A stretch of 64,000 bases of DNA. Origin: Neoarius graeffei (taxonomy: Eukaryota; Chordata; Actinopteri; Siluriformes; Ariidae). Below, one piece after another: positions 30,249 through 41,888 of this stretch. The translations under genes were made by a program, and so were the position numbers. How positions within the stretch are numbered: the first letter of the stretch is position 1; every line of letters starts with the position of its first letter. Under the pieces are notes generated by a model. It was given only the letters and a program-made list of their open reading frames with translations, was not told the DNA's origin and ran no database searches. Location of the stretch: NCBI RefSeq assembly GCF_027579695.1, contig NC_083577.1, positions 38,913,198-38,977,197 of the forward strand. Reading direction: 5' to 3'.

Positions 30249-32333
30249 GATTAGATTAGTTTAGATAGAACTTTATTGATCCCTGGAAATTAAAATTCCA
30301 GTAGCATCATTACAGGAGAAACAGAGAATAGAAAATAGAGAAAACTTCTAGATAAATTATTTACATATACAAATATATATATTTAAAAAAAAGTCCAGCA
30401 GGAGAGGTATTGCACATTATATTGCACATTATATTGCACATTTATATTGCACATTGTCCAGTATTGCTTTTTGTCAGGCTAGGCTACTGCTCCTTCCTGT
30501 CCTCTGTCCTCCTGTTACCCCTCCTCCCCCCAGAGAGGAGTTGTACAGTCTGATGGCATGAGGGACAAAGGAGTTTTTAAGTCTGTTAGTCCTGCACTTG
30601 GGAAGGAGCATTCTGTCACTAAACAGGCTCCTCTGGTTGCTGATGACGGTGTGCAGAGGGTGACTGGCATCATCCATGATGTTCAGTAGTTTGTCCATAG
30701 TCCTTTTCTCTGCCACCGTCACCAGAGAGTCCAGCTTCATGCCGACCACAGAGCCGGCCTGCCTGATCAGTTTGTCCAGCCTGGATGTGTCCTTCTTGGA
30801 TGTGCTGCCCCCCCCAGCACACCACGGAGTAAAACAGGACACTGGCGACCACGGACTGATAGAACATCCACAGGAGTTTCCTGCAGATGTTAAAGGACCG
30901 CAGCCTCCTCAGGAAGTACAGCCTGCTCTGTAACTTCCTGTACAGGTGGTTGGTGTTGCAAGTCCAGTCCAGCTTGCTGTCCAGCCACAGCCCAAGGTAC
31001 TTGTAGGAATCCACAGCCTCCACCTCAACTCCCTCAATCAGAACTGGTTGTGAACTTGGTCTGGACCTCCCAAAATCAATGACTAGCTCCTTGATCTTCA
31101 AGGTGTTGAGCTGCAGATGGTTCCTGTTGCACCAAACGGCAAAGTCCCTCACCAGGCTCCTATACTCCTCTCTGTTGTCCCTGATACACCCCACTATGGC
31201 TGTGTCATCCGCAAACTTCTGAATGTAACACAGCTCCGAGTTGTAGCAGAAGTCCACGGTGTACAGGGTGAAGAGAAGAAGGGGCCAGCACCGTGCCCTG
31301 GGGTGCACCGGTGCTGCTAATCACAGTGTCAGACGTGATGTCCTTCAGCCTGACGTACTGTGACCTGTTGATGAGGTAGCTGGAGATCCAGGTGACCAGG
31401 CAGGGGTCCACTTGCATCCTGTTCAGTTTGTCCTGAAGCATAAGGGGCTGGATGGTGTTGAAGAAGAGGATCCTCACTGTGCCATTTCCCTTATCCAGAT
31501 GCAAGTGGGCTCAGTGTAACAGGTAGAGGATGGCGTCTTCCACACCAACACCTGCCCGGTATGCAAACTGCAGACAGTCCTGGGCGTGTTGCACCTGGGG
31601 TCTGAGGAGGCTGAGGAACAGCCGCTTCAATGTCTTCATCAGATGTGAAGTGAGTGCCACTGGTCGGAAGTCGTTCAGCTCTCTGGGCCGGTTCTTCTTG
31701 GGAACTGGAACGATGCATGATGTATTCCAGAGGGTGGGCACTCTCCCCAGGTGCAGGCTGAGGTTGAAGATGCATTGGAGTGGTTCACCCAGTTCAGCAG
31801 TGCAGGTCTTCAATAGTCGGGGACACACCTTGTCCAGGCCTGCTGCTTTTCTGGGATGAAGCTTCCTCAGTTGACCTCTGACCTGGTCTGCAGTGATGCA
31901 TGGAGAAGTCTGTGTTGAGGTGGGGGAAGAGGAGGAGGGGGCTGCTGCGACAACTGGGGGAAGGTGTGGTGAGGGAAGATGGAGAGATGGCTGCAGTGAG
32001 GCGGAGGGTGGGGGGATGTAGACTGGTTGAACTGGTTGAAGAAGTCATTCAGCTCGTTCGCCCTCTCCACTGTCCTCCCTACAACTCTGGTCTTTGTGTT
32101 ATGGCCTGTGATGGTTTTCACACCTTCCCAGAACTCCCTCATGCTGTTCTCCTTCAGCTTCTGTTCCACTTTTCTCCTGTAGCTGTCCTTAGCTTCCCTC
32201 ATGGAGCATTTCACTTCCTGCTGTGCTGCTTTCATCGCCTCCCTATCCCTGCTCCTGAAGGCGGCCTTCTTCCTGTTGAGGACAGCTTTGACTTCCTGTG
32301 TTATCTATGACTTGTTATTAGGGCAACACCATA
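30249..32333 (-). mobile_element. 5'-truncated CR1/Rex1-like LINE with TSD
   Basis: The minus-strand LINE is flanked by CAGTTA (30243-30248 and 32334-32339). Its 3' end (plus strand GATTAGATTAG then AACTTTATTGATCCCTGG) carries a short repeat as in CR1/Rex-type elements, and its 5' end is cut in the linker between endonuclease and RT. Insertion into the Tc1 arm gives the relative age. Confidence 0.8.
30500..32310 (-). pseudogene. CR1/Rex1-like LINE reverse transcriptase
   Basis: In minus order: a linker (MKAAQQEVKCSMREAKDSYR, FWEGVKTITGHNTKT) at 32235-31867; RT entry RKAAGLDKVCPRLLKTCTAE and VPVPKKNRPRELNDFRPVAL with TSHLMKTLKRLFL at 31860-31511; then, after a frameshift, LNRMQVDPCLVTWISSYLIN and STGAPQGTVLAP (motif B) at 31500-31300; then IQKFADDTAIVGCIRDNREE (motif C, FADD) and DSYKYLGLWLDSKLDW at 31308-30900. 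The tail reads LNIMDDASHPLHTVISNQRS. The domains are complete from the palm on, but at least three frameshifts break the protein. No endonuclease remains. Confidence 0.8.
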
Positions 32334-32588
32334 CAGTTAAACAAATGAGACAAAAATATTATACTTGGTCATTTATTTATTGAGGAAAATGATCCAATAT
32401 TACATGTCTGTGAGTGGCAAAAGTATGTGAACCTCTAGGATTAGCAGTTAATTTGAAGGTGAAATTAGAGTCAGGTGTTCTCAATCAACGGGATGACAAA
32501 TCAGGTGTGAGTGGGCACCCTGTTTTATTTAAAGAACAGGGATCTATCAAATGTGATCTTCACAACACATGTTTGTGGAAGTGCATCA

Positions 32589-33610
32589 TGGCACAAACAA
32601 AGGAGATTTCTGAGGACCTCAGAAAAAGTGTTGTTGATGCTCATCAGGCTGGAGAAGGATACAAAATCATCTCTAAAGAGTTTGGACTCCACCAATCCAC
32701 AGTCAGACAGACTGTGTACAAATGAAGGAAATTCAAGGCCATTGTTACCCTCCCCAGGAGTAGCTGACCAACAAAGATCACTCCAAGAGCAAGGTGAGTA
32801 ATAGTTGGCGAGGTCACAAAGGACCCCAGGGTAACTTCTAAGCAACTGAAGGCCTTTCTCACATTGGCTAATGCGAATGTTCATGAGTCCACCATCAGGA
32901 GAACACTGAACAACAATGGTGTGCATGTTAGGGTTGCAAGGAGAAAGCCACTGCTCTCCTAAAAGCACATTGCTGCTCGTCTGCAGTTTGCTAAAGATCA
33001 CGTTGACAAGCCAGAAGGCTATTGGAAAAATGTTTTGTGGACGGATGAGACCAAAATAGAACTTTTTGGTTTAAATGAGAAGCATTATGTTTGGAGAAAG
33101 GAAAACGCTGCATTCCAGCATAAGAACCTTATCCCATCTGTGAAACATGGTGGCGGTAGTGTCATGGTTTGGCCCTGTTTTGCTGCATCTGGGCCAGGAC
33201 GGCTTGCCATCATTGATGGAACAATGAATTCTGAATTATACCAGCAAATTCTAAAGGAAAATGTCAGGACATCTGTCCATGAACTGAATCTCAAGAGAAG
33301 GTAGGTCATGCAGCAAGACAACGACCCTAAGCACACAACTCGTTCTACCAAAGAATGGTTAAAGAAGAATAAAGTTAATGTTTTGGACTGGCCAAGTCAA
33401 AGTCCTGACCTTAATCCAATCAAAATGTTGTGGAAGAACCTGAAGAGAGCAGTTCATGTGAGGAACCCCACCAACATCAGAGAATTGAAGCTGTTCTGTA
33501 CAGAGGAATGGGCTAAAATTCCTCCAAGCCGGTGTGCAGGACTGGTTAACAGTTACCGGAAATGTTTAGTTGCAGTTATTGCTGCACAAGCGGGTCACAC
33601 CAGATACTGA
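32589..33610 (+). pseudogene. Tc1 transposase, several stops
   Basis: The frame starts MAQTKEISEDLRKSVVDAHQ. It carries the same motifs as the 25833 copy: VLWTDETKIELFG (first Asp), QQDNDPKHTT (second Asp) and SPDLNPIKMLW. It has stops after TVRQTVYK and near the GRPTK hook, in KPLLS-KHIA, and after ELNLKRR, plus a small frame change near 32795. It aligns over its full length, so the decay is by point mutation. Confidence 0.9.
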
Positions 33611-33837
33611 AAGCAAAGGTTCACATACTTTTGCCACTTACTGATATGTAATATTGGATCATTTTCCTCAATAAATAAATGACCAAGTATCATATTTTTG
33701 TCTCATTTGTTTAACTGGGTTCTCTTTATCTACTTTTAGGACTTGTGTGAAAATCTGATGATGTTTTAGGTCATATTTATGCAGAAATATAGAAAATTCT
33801 AAAGGGTTCATAAACTTTCAAGCACCACTGTACATAT

Positions 33838-33969
33838 ATAAGCCCTGCAATGACCTGGTGACTTTTCCAGGGTGTACCCTGCCTCTCACTCATAGTCAGG
33901 TGGGATAGGCTCCAGCTTGCCTGCAACCCTGTACAAGATAAGCGGCTACAGATAATGGATGGATGGATA
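33838..33969 (+). repeat. V-SINE-type SINE, 3' tail fragment
   Basis: AGCCCTGCAATGACCTGGTG, then GGATAGGCTCCAGCTTGCCT and a GGATGGATGGATA end. It abuts the Tc1 right border. Confidence 0.85.
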
Positions 33970-33989
33970 TATCAGCTGTTACGTACATG

Positions 33990-34770
33990 ATATTTGCCAA
34001 AGAGCACCTTGACACTCTACAATGCTATAGGGAAAATGTTTTTTGAACTGATTAAACAAAGGTTGAATTATTCAGAAAGAACATACAGCACTATGTATGA
34101 TGTAAATAAGGTACATGAAAATCATCCCAGCGGTGATGTACGGTGGAGGGAGCATCACAATTTGGTGCTGCTTTGCTGCCTTGGGGCCAGGACAGCTTGA
34201 GGGGAAAATGAGTTTCCAATTTTAATGTCAGGATGGCTGTCCGCCACCTGAAGCTCAGTAGAAGTTGAGTAATGCAGCAGGACAATGATGTTAAACATCA
34301 CCACAAATCTATGACAGAATGGTTTAAAAAAAGGAAAGTACACCTTTTTGATTGACCCAGTCAGAGCCCAGACCTTAACTCCATAGAGAGTCATTCACAA
34401 CAGATATACTAAGAATATAGCTGAGCTAAAGCAGTTCTGTAAGGAAGAATGGTCCAAAGTTACTCCTGAATGTTGGTCAAGTCTGAGCCATAGCTACTGG
34501 AAACACTTTTTTTGAGGTTATTGCTGCCAAACACGGTTTGACCAGTTATTAAATACAAGGGTCTACTTACTTTTTCCACCAGCACTGTGAATGTTTAATG
34601 GGTGTGTTCAATGAAGACATGAAAGATTATAATTATGTGTTTAGTTAAAACAGATTGTGCTTATTAATTATTCTAACTCTGATGAAGATCTGACCATATT
34701 TTAAGATAAATTTATACATAAATGCAGGTAATTCCAAAAGGTTCACTTATTTTTTCTTGCCATTGTGAAA
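33990..34770 (+). mobile_element. 5'-truncated Tc1-like relic (second family)
   Basis: Fragments read VMQQDND-KHH (second catalytic Asp region), then PSQSPDLNSIES and KAVL-GRMVQS, the C-terminal half of a Tc1 transposase. A terminal-repeat-like end follows (GGGTCTACTTACTTTTTCCA, later AGGTTCACTTATTTTTTCTT). Stops are frequent and the N-terminal half is lost. Confidence 0.7.
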
Positions 34771-35815
34771 TATAAAACAACTTTATGTACACAACTTTAT
34801 TTTGTGGAATAACTCACTGATTCTTGGGATTTTGGATAAAACAGATTTTAATTTTGAAGAAGTTACTTAAATTACACAATCTAAAGGTATACCATTATAG
34901 GACAAGGCCTTGGCTGTTCAGCAATGTACCGGTGCAAGCTCCTCATTTTGTATTTTTTTCATAAAATAGGCATTTTTTCAGCTGTTACTTTGTTTTTGTC
35001 AACACCGTCAGACACAATAAAAAGCAAATTATTTTGTATATATTTGGTCTAATATGTATTTAGAGTTTTTAAATCATTATCTGGCATTCTTAGCACACAC
35101 ATACACTGTTAAAAGTTGAATATTCACTTTTATTCAATTTTTATACAGTTTCATGTGTACTCCTTTAAAGATCTAATATTATACAATATTTACTTTCAGC
35201 CTAAGGAGACAAAGTAATGTTTTTTTATTTAACAAACTTATTTTTGCATTAAAATAGACTATTACTTTCATAACTCAACAGCACTGAAGAAACATGTTGT
35301 AAGCATATTCATTTAAAACAAATAAAACTCCCTCTGACGGTGGTGACAGTGGCCTCATTACAACATATAATTCCAAATTTCAATTCCAAAGTCAATGGCT
35401 TTATGCTTAACAACTTTATTTAACTATTTGGTCCAAAAAAATAACAATCCTGAGCAATGTAATAACATTTTTTCAAGGAATATAGGCCTAAGGTACAATT
35501 AAGCAATATCATTTTTAAAAGTACTCCATCCCCATATCATCAAATATCAAATCATCATAGTAAGAAATAATGTTATTACCAGTGGGAATAATGTACAATG
35601 CATCACTAACATCTTAAACTGTCAGCAAAGTTGAGTGTAATGACTATGAAATTGAGGGAGATGTTATGAATGTTGGATTTGGTTAAAGGTCATTCCATTT
35701 CCATTTGGCTTTAATCATTGGAGAAGGGATACTGTATACTATGTGCTATATAGGTAGGTAGTAGGTGCCCTATGTGCATCCCAAATGACATAAGCCAAAT
35801 GAACATGGCATAATA

Positions 35816-35822
<7 letters not shown>

Positions 35823-35853
<31 letters not shown>
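35823..35853 (+). repeat. (GA)n microsatellite
   Basis: About 15 uninterrupted GA units. Confidence 0.95.
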
Positions 35854-35857
<4 letters not shown>

Positions 35858-36007
35858 GGCACACTACATCCCCTAAGGGTTGGACAATAGGGAAGAAATA
35901 TAGGATGAATTACATAAATATAAAAAAGAGGTTAATGAAACATCACGTCATATTGGTATTTACTGTGATCAACAATTATGTTCTAGCCTCCGTTGAGGGC
36001 CATTTGG

Positions 36008-36100
36008 AGGTTTTTGTCACCACCGTCAGACTGTGCGTCATCACCGTCAGACAGAAAACCTGACGATGGTGACGTCTGACGGTGGTGACAAAAACCTACT
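36008..36100. repeat. Inverted repeat of the TGACGGTGGTGAC motif
   Basis: AGGTTTTTGTCACCACCGTC-AGAC at the left pairs exactly with GTCTGACGGTGGTGACAAAA-ACCT at the right (24-bp arms). Two further motif copies lie in the loop. Confidence 0.85.
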
Positions 36101-37078
36101 CTTTCACATGATATGCAGGAGTTGTTCACATTAGCCATCTTGTTTTCCCTCTGTTGCTAGCTACTTCAGACCTCTTCTTAAAAAGTATACATTTATGTCA
36201 TAATCTAATCTAATATTTTTTATACAAAAGTGACGGTGTTGACATGCTATGGTTGTGACTGTAGCAGTGTCCAAAAATATGAACAAGTTTAAGAGAAAAT
36301 ACCAAACTTAAAGGAGCTTGAGTAATCTGGAAGCATGCAGTAGAGCTGAAGGTTTGAAAAGAAGGTCCTCAGGAATATAGTTGACCTTCTAGTTGACTGA
36401 TTTTATTGCTTTTTGTAAATATCTGACGGTGGTGACGAATATGTGGGACACATTTTGAGCAACCACAAAATAATAGTAAACATCGTTCAAAACTCACTGT
36501 TTGCAGTTTTAAATACATATAACAATGTATTCTTTCATGTAGTAAAGGTATTATTCAATTAAATTATTACTTTTTGTTTTTTTAATCAAGTTGAAATGCT
36601 TAGCTCCTATCCGAGGACAACTGATTTTGTAGGCAGTGGCCAGCATATAATCATTAAATTAATAAAAAATAAAAACAATCCTATAAAAGAACCTTACATA
36701 TGTGCAAAGGACCCCCTGATTATAACTTTAATTTTTTTAATTTATGAAAATGTTATTAATTTCCAACAGACTTAGCACTTTTCGTAGTGGGACACATTTT
36801 TGCCAAAGTTTCAAGAATCAGTGAACTGTTTATATACAAGTTATTCCACGAAATAAAGTTGCGTACATGAACTGATAGCCAACAAGGCACGTAGCACCTA
36901 TAAGCCATGTACAATGAGATTGAGTGGAATAATTGTTTTATCCTATCTACATTCATTGGATTTTGAGAAACATCAAATTTGCAAGAAATAAAAATGCTAT
37001 GTATAAAAAAACTTGATACAAAACATCTGACAAAATCATTTCTGCTCAGAATGTAAACAAACCGCCGAAATGACAGTT

Positions 37079-37448
37079 CATCTCATCTCATTATCTCTAG
37101 CCGCTTTATCCTTCTACAGGGTCGCAGGCAAGCTGGAGCCTATCCCAGCTGAATATGGGCGAAAGGCGGGGTACACCCTGGACAAGTCGCCAGGTCATCA
37201 CAGGGCTGACACATAGACACAAACAACCATTCACACTCACACCTACGGTCAATTTAGAGTCACCAGTTAACCTAACCTGCATGTCTTTGGACTGTGGGGG
37301 AAACCGGAGCACCCGGAGGAAACCCACGCGGACACGGGGAGAACATGCAAACTCCGCACAGAAAGGCCCTTGCCGGCCCCAGGGCTCGAACCCAGGACCT
37401 TCTTGCTGTGAGGCGACAGCGCTAACCACTACACCACCGTGCCACCCC
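37079..37448 (-). repeat. Full-length V-SINE-type SINE with 12-bp TSD
   Basis: GAAATGACAGTT is duplicated exactly at 37067-37078 and 37449-37460. Head (right), core and tail (left) are all present, including B box GGTTCGAGCCC on the minus strand. It looks young. Confidence 0.95.
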
Positions 37449-37460
37449 GAAATGACAGTT

Positions 37461-37704
37461 GCAGTTTGTAAACAATGCAGTAATAATTATTCTTGAAAAA
37501 TAAAAAGGTACGTTCTTACCATCAAATACTTTCATTCCATATTTTGTTGCTTTCTTGTATTTTGGGGGTTTTGGTTTTGAGTAGAGTTTTTATTTCATTC
37601 TTGGTTGGTTCAGCAAAATGCTCTACCTTTTTGTTTTTCTCTACTCATGGTATATGAGCTGATAGCCTAGTAGTAGAGTAGCCATTCAGAGTGTGCTCAT
37701 AACC
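37461..37704. other. No recognisable gene
   Basis: AT-rich spacer between the SINE and the Penelope-like element. Confidence 0.5.
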
Positions 37705-39137
37705 AGTGAATGTGTCTGTGAAGATTCTCAGTCATCCAGGTCATAGTAACTATGGGTGGTAAAAGAGAGCAACTGGACTTGCTTGAAGATTCTTGAAGAC
37801 GTTTCACCTCTCATCCAAAAGGCTTCTTCAGTTCTGTCTGACTAGTAGGGAGTATCAGGTATTTATCCTCTCATGGTTGAAAAGCTCATCTAAGGTGTCG
37901 TTGAGTCATCCTGTTGGTGTGGGTCAATGGGGGCTGGATGTGAACGGCCTCGAGAGTCGTTTGGGTGATCAATGGATTGCCCATTAAGGTGATCAATGGA
38001 ATGCTGATTCTCTCTGTCCTCTTGTGAGTCACTGAAAACAGCTGGGTTTTGGTGTGCATTCCGTTGTCTGGGAAGTGTGCCAAGGACTGCATTGTAGGTG
38101 GCTGATAAATGATGTCTTAGACCCCCACCTCTGTTCAGTGATGGCCGTTCCAGGTTGACAAAAATGGCTTCTTTAACTCCTCCCTCATACCAACGATCCT
38201 CTCTGGCTAAAATGCGTACGTTGCAATCCTGAAATGAGTGTCCTTTGTTGTTAAGATGAAGGTAGACAGCAGAGTCCTGGCCTGAGGAACAGGCTCTCCT
38301 GTGCTGAGCCATACGCCTGTGGAGCGGTTGTTTAGTTTCCCCAATATACGAATCCGTGCATTCCTCACTGCACTGAATTGCATACACTATGTTGTCCTGT
38401 TTGTGGCTGGGTATTCTGTCCTTAGGGTGGACCAGTTTCTGCTTCAGGGTGTTACTGGGTCTGAAATGTACCGGAATGTTGTGTTTGTAGAAGATCCTCC
38501 TGAGTTTCTCAGCTAGACCAGAAATGTAGGGAATGACAATGTTCTTGCGTTTGTTCCTGTTATCCTCCTTGTCTGTTATGTTCCTTTTTCTACTCTTGAA
38601 GAAAGACCAGTTGGGATACCCGCGGCTCTGAAGTGCTTTCTTGATGTGATTCTGCTCCTTCTCTTTTCCCTCTACCGTTGTAGGGATGTTCTGAGCCCTG
38701 TGTTGCAAGGTCCTAATGACCCCCAATTTGTGTTCCAGTGGGTGGTGAGAGTCGAAGAGTAGGTACTGGTCTGTGTGTGTGGGTTTCCGGTAGACCTCGA
38801 TGCTAAGGCTTCTGTCTTGTCTAATGTGTACATCACAATCCAAGAAGGCTAGATTATTCCCACTGACGTCCTCCCGAGTGAAACTGATGTTGATATCCAC
38901 TGCATTGATGTGCTTAAAGAAGGCTTCCACTTCATGGGTTTTGATTTTAACCCAGGTGTCATCCACATATCTGAACCAGTGGCTGGGAGCAACTCCTGAA
39001 AAAGTGGTCAAAGCTTTATGTTCTACTTCCTCCATGTAAAGATTGGCCACAATAGGGGACACCGGTGAGCCCATGGTGCATCCATGCTTCTGTCTGTAGA
39101 AACTTTCATTTTTCACTTTCACTTTTCATCGACGCTT
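37705..39137 (-). mobile_element. Penelope-like retroelement, 5'-truncated
   Basis: This minus-strand element has an open RT/GIY-YIG ORF (37890-39122) and a 3' region with the minus-strand motif CTGAAGAAGCCTTTTGGATG then AGAGGTGAAACGTC. That motif matches the hammerhead-ribozyme-derived sequence that Penelope-like elements carry. The 5' end stops at a CACTTTCACTTTTC run next to a SINE target site. Confidence 0.85.
37890..39122 (-). CDS. Penelope-like RT/GIY-YIG endonuclease, open C-terminal 410 codons
   Basis: The frame is uninterrupted. It starts inside the RT at KNESFYRQKHGCTMGSPVSP and IVANLYMEEVE, then the catalytic HWFRYVDDTWVKI (YVDD box, residues about 48-60) and NNLAFLDCDVHI. A thumb/connector follows, and the GIY-YIG nuclease at about residues 245-340: NIVYAIQCSEECTDSYIGET (I-Y...YIG), HRRMAQHRR (catalytic Arg region), and KEAIFVNLERPSLNRGGG (Glu and Asn). 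The N-terminal RT fingers are lost to 5' truncation, so the product is about half the usual 700-850 residues. In the family, RT copies the RNA and GIY-YIG nicks the target. Lack of stops suggests a young copy. Confidence 0.9.
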   Translation of the reverse strand: MKVKNESFYRQKHGCTMGSPVSPIVANLYMEEVEHKALTTFSGVAPSHWFRYVDDTWVKIKTHEVEAFFKHINAVDINISFTREDVSGNNLAFLDCDVHIRQDRSLSIEVYRKPTHTDQYLLFDSHHPLEHKLGVIRTLQHRAQNIPTTVEGKEKEQNHIKKALQSRGYPNWSFFKSRKRNITDKEDNRNKRKNIVIPYISGLAEKLRRIFYKHNIPVHFRPSNTLKQKLVHPKDRIPSHKQDNIVYAIQCSEECTDSYIGETKQPLHRRMAQHRRACSSGQDSAVYLHLNNKGHSFQDCNVRILAREDRWYEGGVKEAIFVNLERPSLNRGGGLRHHLSATYNAVLGTLPRQRNAHQNPAVFSDSQEDRENQHSIDHLNGQSIDHPNDSRGRSHPAPIDPHQQDDSTTP

Positions 39138-39149
39138 AGACCAATACAT

Positions 39150-39533
39150 TCATCCATCCATCCATTATCTGTAGCCGCTTATCCTGTTCGACAGGGTCGC
39201 AGGCAAGCTGGAGCCTATCCCAGCTGACTATGGGCGAGAGGCGGGGTACATCCTGGACAAGTTGCCAGGTCATCGCAGGGCTGACACAGAGACAAACAAC
39301 CATTCACACTCACATTCACACTGACAGTCAATTTAAAGCCACCAATTAATCTAACCTGCATGTCTTTGGACTGTGGGGGAAACCGGAGCACCCAGAAGAA
39401 ACCCACGCAGACACGGGGAGAACATGCAAACTCCACCCAAAAAGGCCCTTGCCAGCCGTGAACCCAGGACCTTCTTGCTATGAGGCAACAGTGCACTATT
39501 GTAGTGCTAACCACTACACCACCGTGTCACCCC
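39150..39533 (-). repeat. Full-length V-SINE-type SINE with 12-bp TSD
   Basis: AGACCAATACAT is duplicated at 39138-39149 and 39534-39545. The tail at the left is (CATC)n. Confidence 0.95.
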
Positions 39534-39614
39534 AGACCAATACATATGCACACAATACAACACAACACACATGACACACATTGGGTGACACAGCTCTCTC
39601 TCTGGTGTAACTCA

Positions 39615-40920
39615 TCACATATTACCTGTTGGTTCACCTGATTCCTCACCGTTCACAGCAGATGCTTGACCATGCCCCTGCTGCCACATATTCCCACTGC
39701 CTGACTCGGGCCAGGGAGCCATCCAGCTGTCTAGGTAATCAGACACCACCCTCTGTGCCCCTGGCCTGTGGACTACCTCGAACTTAAAGAACAGTAGAGC
39801 TAGATACCAATGAGTGATCCATGTGCTCATGGCTCCACTGGAGCTGGGCATTATTGGAGCAAAGGGTGAAAGGGCATCCTAGCAGGCAGTGCCAGAGAGT
39901 CAGGACTGCTCACTTGATGGCCAAATGCTCTCTTTCTCAGTGTTATTGTACTTATACTCTTGCATTGAGAGCTTGTGGCTGATGTACAGCACTGGGTGCT
40001 CCTCCCCTTCCACAACCTGTGAGAGAACAGGCCCCTAGCCCTCTGTCCAACACATCAGTGTGCAAAACGACAGTGAAAGAAAAGGCAGGTGACGACATCA
40101 GTGGGACCCCACACAAAACCGGTTTAACTTTTTAAATGCAAAAGCCCGTTCTCATGGCTCTGTCCACTGGACCAGATCTGGTGCCCCCTTTTTAGTAAGG
40201 TCAGTCAGTGGGCTGATGACATCTGAAAAATTAGGCATGAACCAACTATAATAGCCAGCCAGACCCAGGAACTGCCTCACCCCCTTTTTGATCTTAGGTC
40301 TCAGCAGGCCGCAATTGCTGCAGTCTTATCAACTTCAGAATGGACTTGCCTATGACCCAAGTGAAATTCCAGATACCGTATTTCCACCTGCCCAATTGCA
40401 CACTTCTTCGGGTTTGCTCCGAGTTCCACGTGCCGCAGTGATCTCAGGACAGCCCTCACATGTTGTAAATGCTGCTGCCAGTCATTACTATAAATAATGA
40501 CATAATCTAAATAGGCAGTGGCATATGTACTGTGGGGACAGAGGATTCTGTCCATGAGATACTGAAACATTGCTGGGACCCCAAACAACCTCAGCAGAAG
40601 GGTGACAAATTGGTATAACCCAAAGGGAGTGGAAAAGGCCTTTTTTTGTAGGATAATGTAGGCAAAGGGATCTGTCAATATCCCTTACTCAAATCTAGCA
40701 TTAAATAAAAGCAAGTTGCACCTAACTGTTTGAGCAGTTCATCAATGCGGGGCATCGGATATGCGTCAAATTTCGGCACCACGTTGACTTTTCTACTGTC
40801 TACACGGAACTGGACTGTCCTGTTGGTCTTGGGAACTAAGACCACTGGACAGGTCCATTCGCTGTGCGACTCCTCAATTACCCCCATGTTGAGCATTGAC
40901 TTGAATTCATCCTGAACCAC
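39615..40920 (-). pseudogene. Gmr1-type RT and RNase H, decayed
   Basis: RT begins VQDEFKSMLNMGVIEESHSE and WTCPVVLVPKTNRTVQFRVD, then YPMPRIDELLKQLG and YLMLDLSKGY (motif A). The next frame reads FGLYQFVTLLLRLFGVPAMF and YATAYLDYVIIYSNDW. The catalytic box should be YLDD but is YLDY, so one metal-binding Asp is lost. RNase H pieces follow and end YLALLFFKFEVVHRPGAQRV. The frame breaks near 40677 and repeatedly downstream. Confidence 0.8.
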
Positions 40921-41888
40921 ATTTTTTTTGTGTGTGTTCGGGGAGCTGACATGGGCAGCTGCACACCACCATCCCTGAGGTTAGTGCAACCAGTAAGGGG
41001 CAAAAACACATTGCAGAATCCCTCCTGCAATCTGGTAACCTGTACTCTCTGACAGTGAGAGGTGGTCTCCACAGGGGACTGGGGTGAATTGGGCCACACT
41101 TTTTGGACTTACTTCTGGTCCCAGCTCCACCCTCTCAGGAACTACCATTGCCAGAGCAACAGGAACCTCATCTGTCCATGGTTTCAATGAGATTGAGGTG
41201 GTAAATTTGAAATGCATTGCCCCATCCATGCGCTTGACCTCATAGTTGACTTCCCCAATTCACCGTGTGACCTCAAAAGGCCCTTGCCACTTGGTGAATG
41301 ATTTTGAGCTCAACATGGGCAGGAAAATGAGCACTTTATCTCATGGTGTAAATTCCCTTAGCTGTGTCCCTCTGTTGTACAGGCAGGATTGACATTCTTG
41401 AGCACATTGCAAATTTTCCTGTGTGATGTGACTCAGTGCAGAGAGTTTTGCTTTCAGGCCAAGAATGCACTGAATTTAATTTTTGCTGTGAGAAAGTCCT
41501 TCCTCTCAATTTTCTCTAATGACATCTAAGATGCCATGAGGCTTGTACCCATATAACAACTCAAATGGGGAAAACCCAGTGGAGGCTTAGGGGTCTTTGT
41601 GCACAGCAAACAAGAGAGGGTCAAGCCACTTATCCCAGGGTTCCCCTGGTCCATTTGCATATGGCAAACACTAGTACGAATCAATATAATCCCCAATAAT
41701 TTATACAGTTTGCATAGTGTAGGTGACATTAAAATAGTGCCTTGATCAGTCAGGATTTCTTTTGGAATCCTGACTCGGGAGATAATGAAGAAGTGTGCCT
41801 CTGCAACACTTCATGCAGAGATACTGTGAAAAGACACTGCTTCTGGGAATCGCATTGCATAATTCACTATGACTAACACAAAATGATA

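Larger units (their letters stand above)
30131..33830 (+). mobile_element. Tc1 transposon split by a LINE
   Basis: The left end is CAGTGGTGCATGAAAGTTTA and the right end ...CTTTCAAGCACCACTG. TA lies at 30129-30130 and 33831-33832. It belongs to the same family as the 25833 and 62539 copies but in the opposite orientation. A 2085-bp LINE sits in the left inverted repeat (30249-32333). Confidence 0.92.
34794..36868. mobile_element. Non-autonomous TIR element with TGACGGTGGTGAC motifs
   Basis: The left end ATGTACACAACTTTATTTTG and the right end (reverse complement ATGTACGCAACTTTATTTCG) match. The similarity continues through GTGGAATAACT and, after a gap, CACTGATTCTTG, about 60 bp of inverted repeat. 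Inside are about eight copies of a TGACGGTGGTGAC motif in both orientations. No transposase frame is visible in 2075 bp and the target duplication is unclear, so the superfamily is unknown. Confidence 0.6.
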
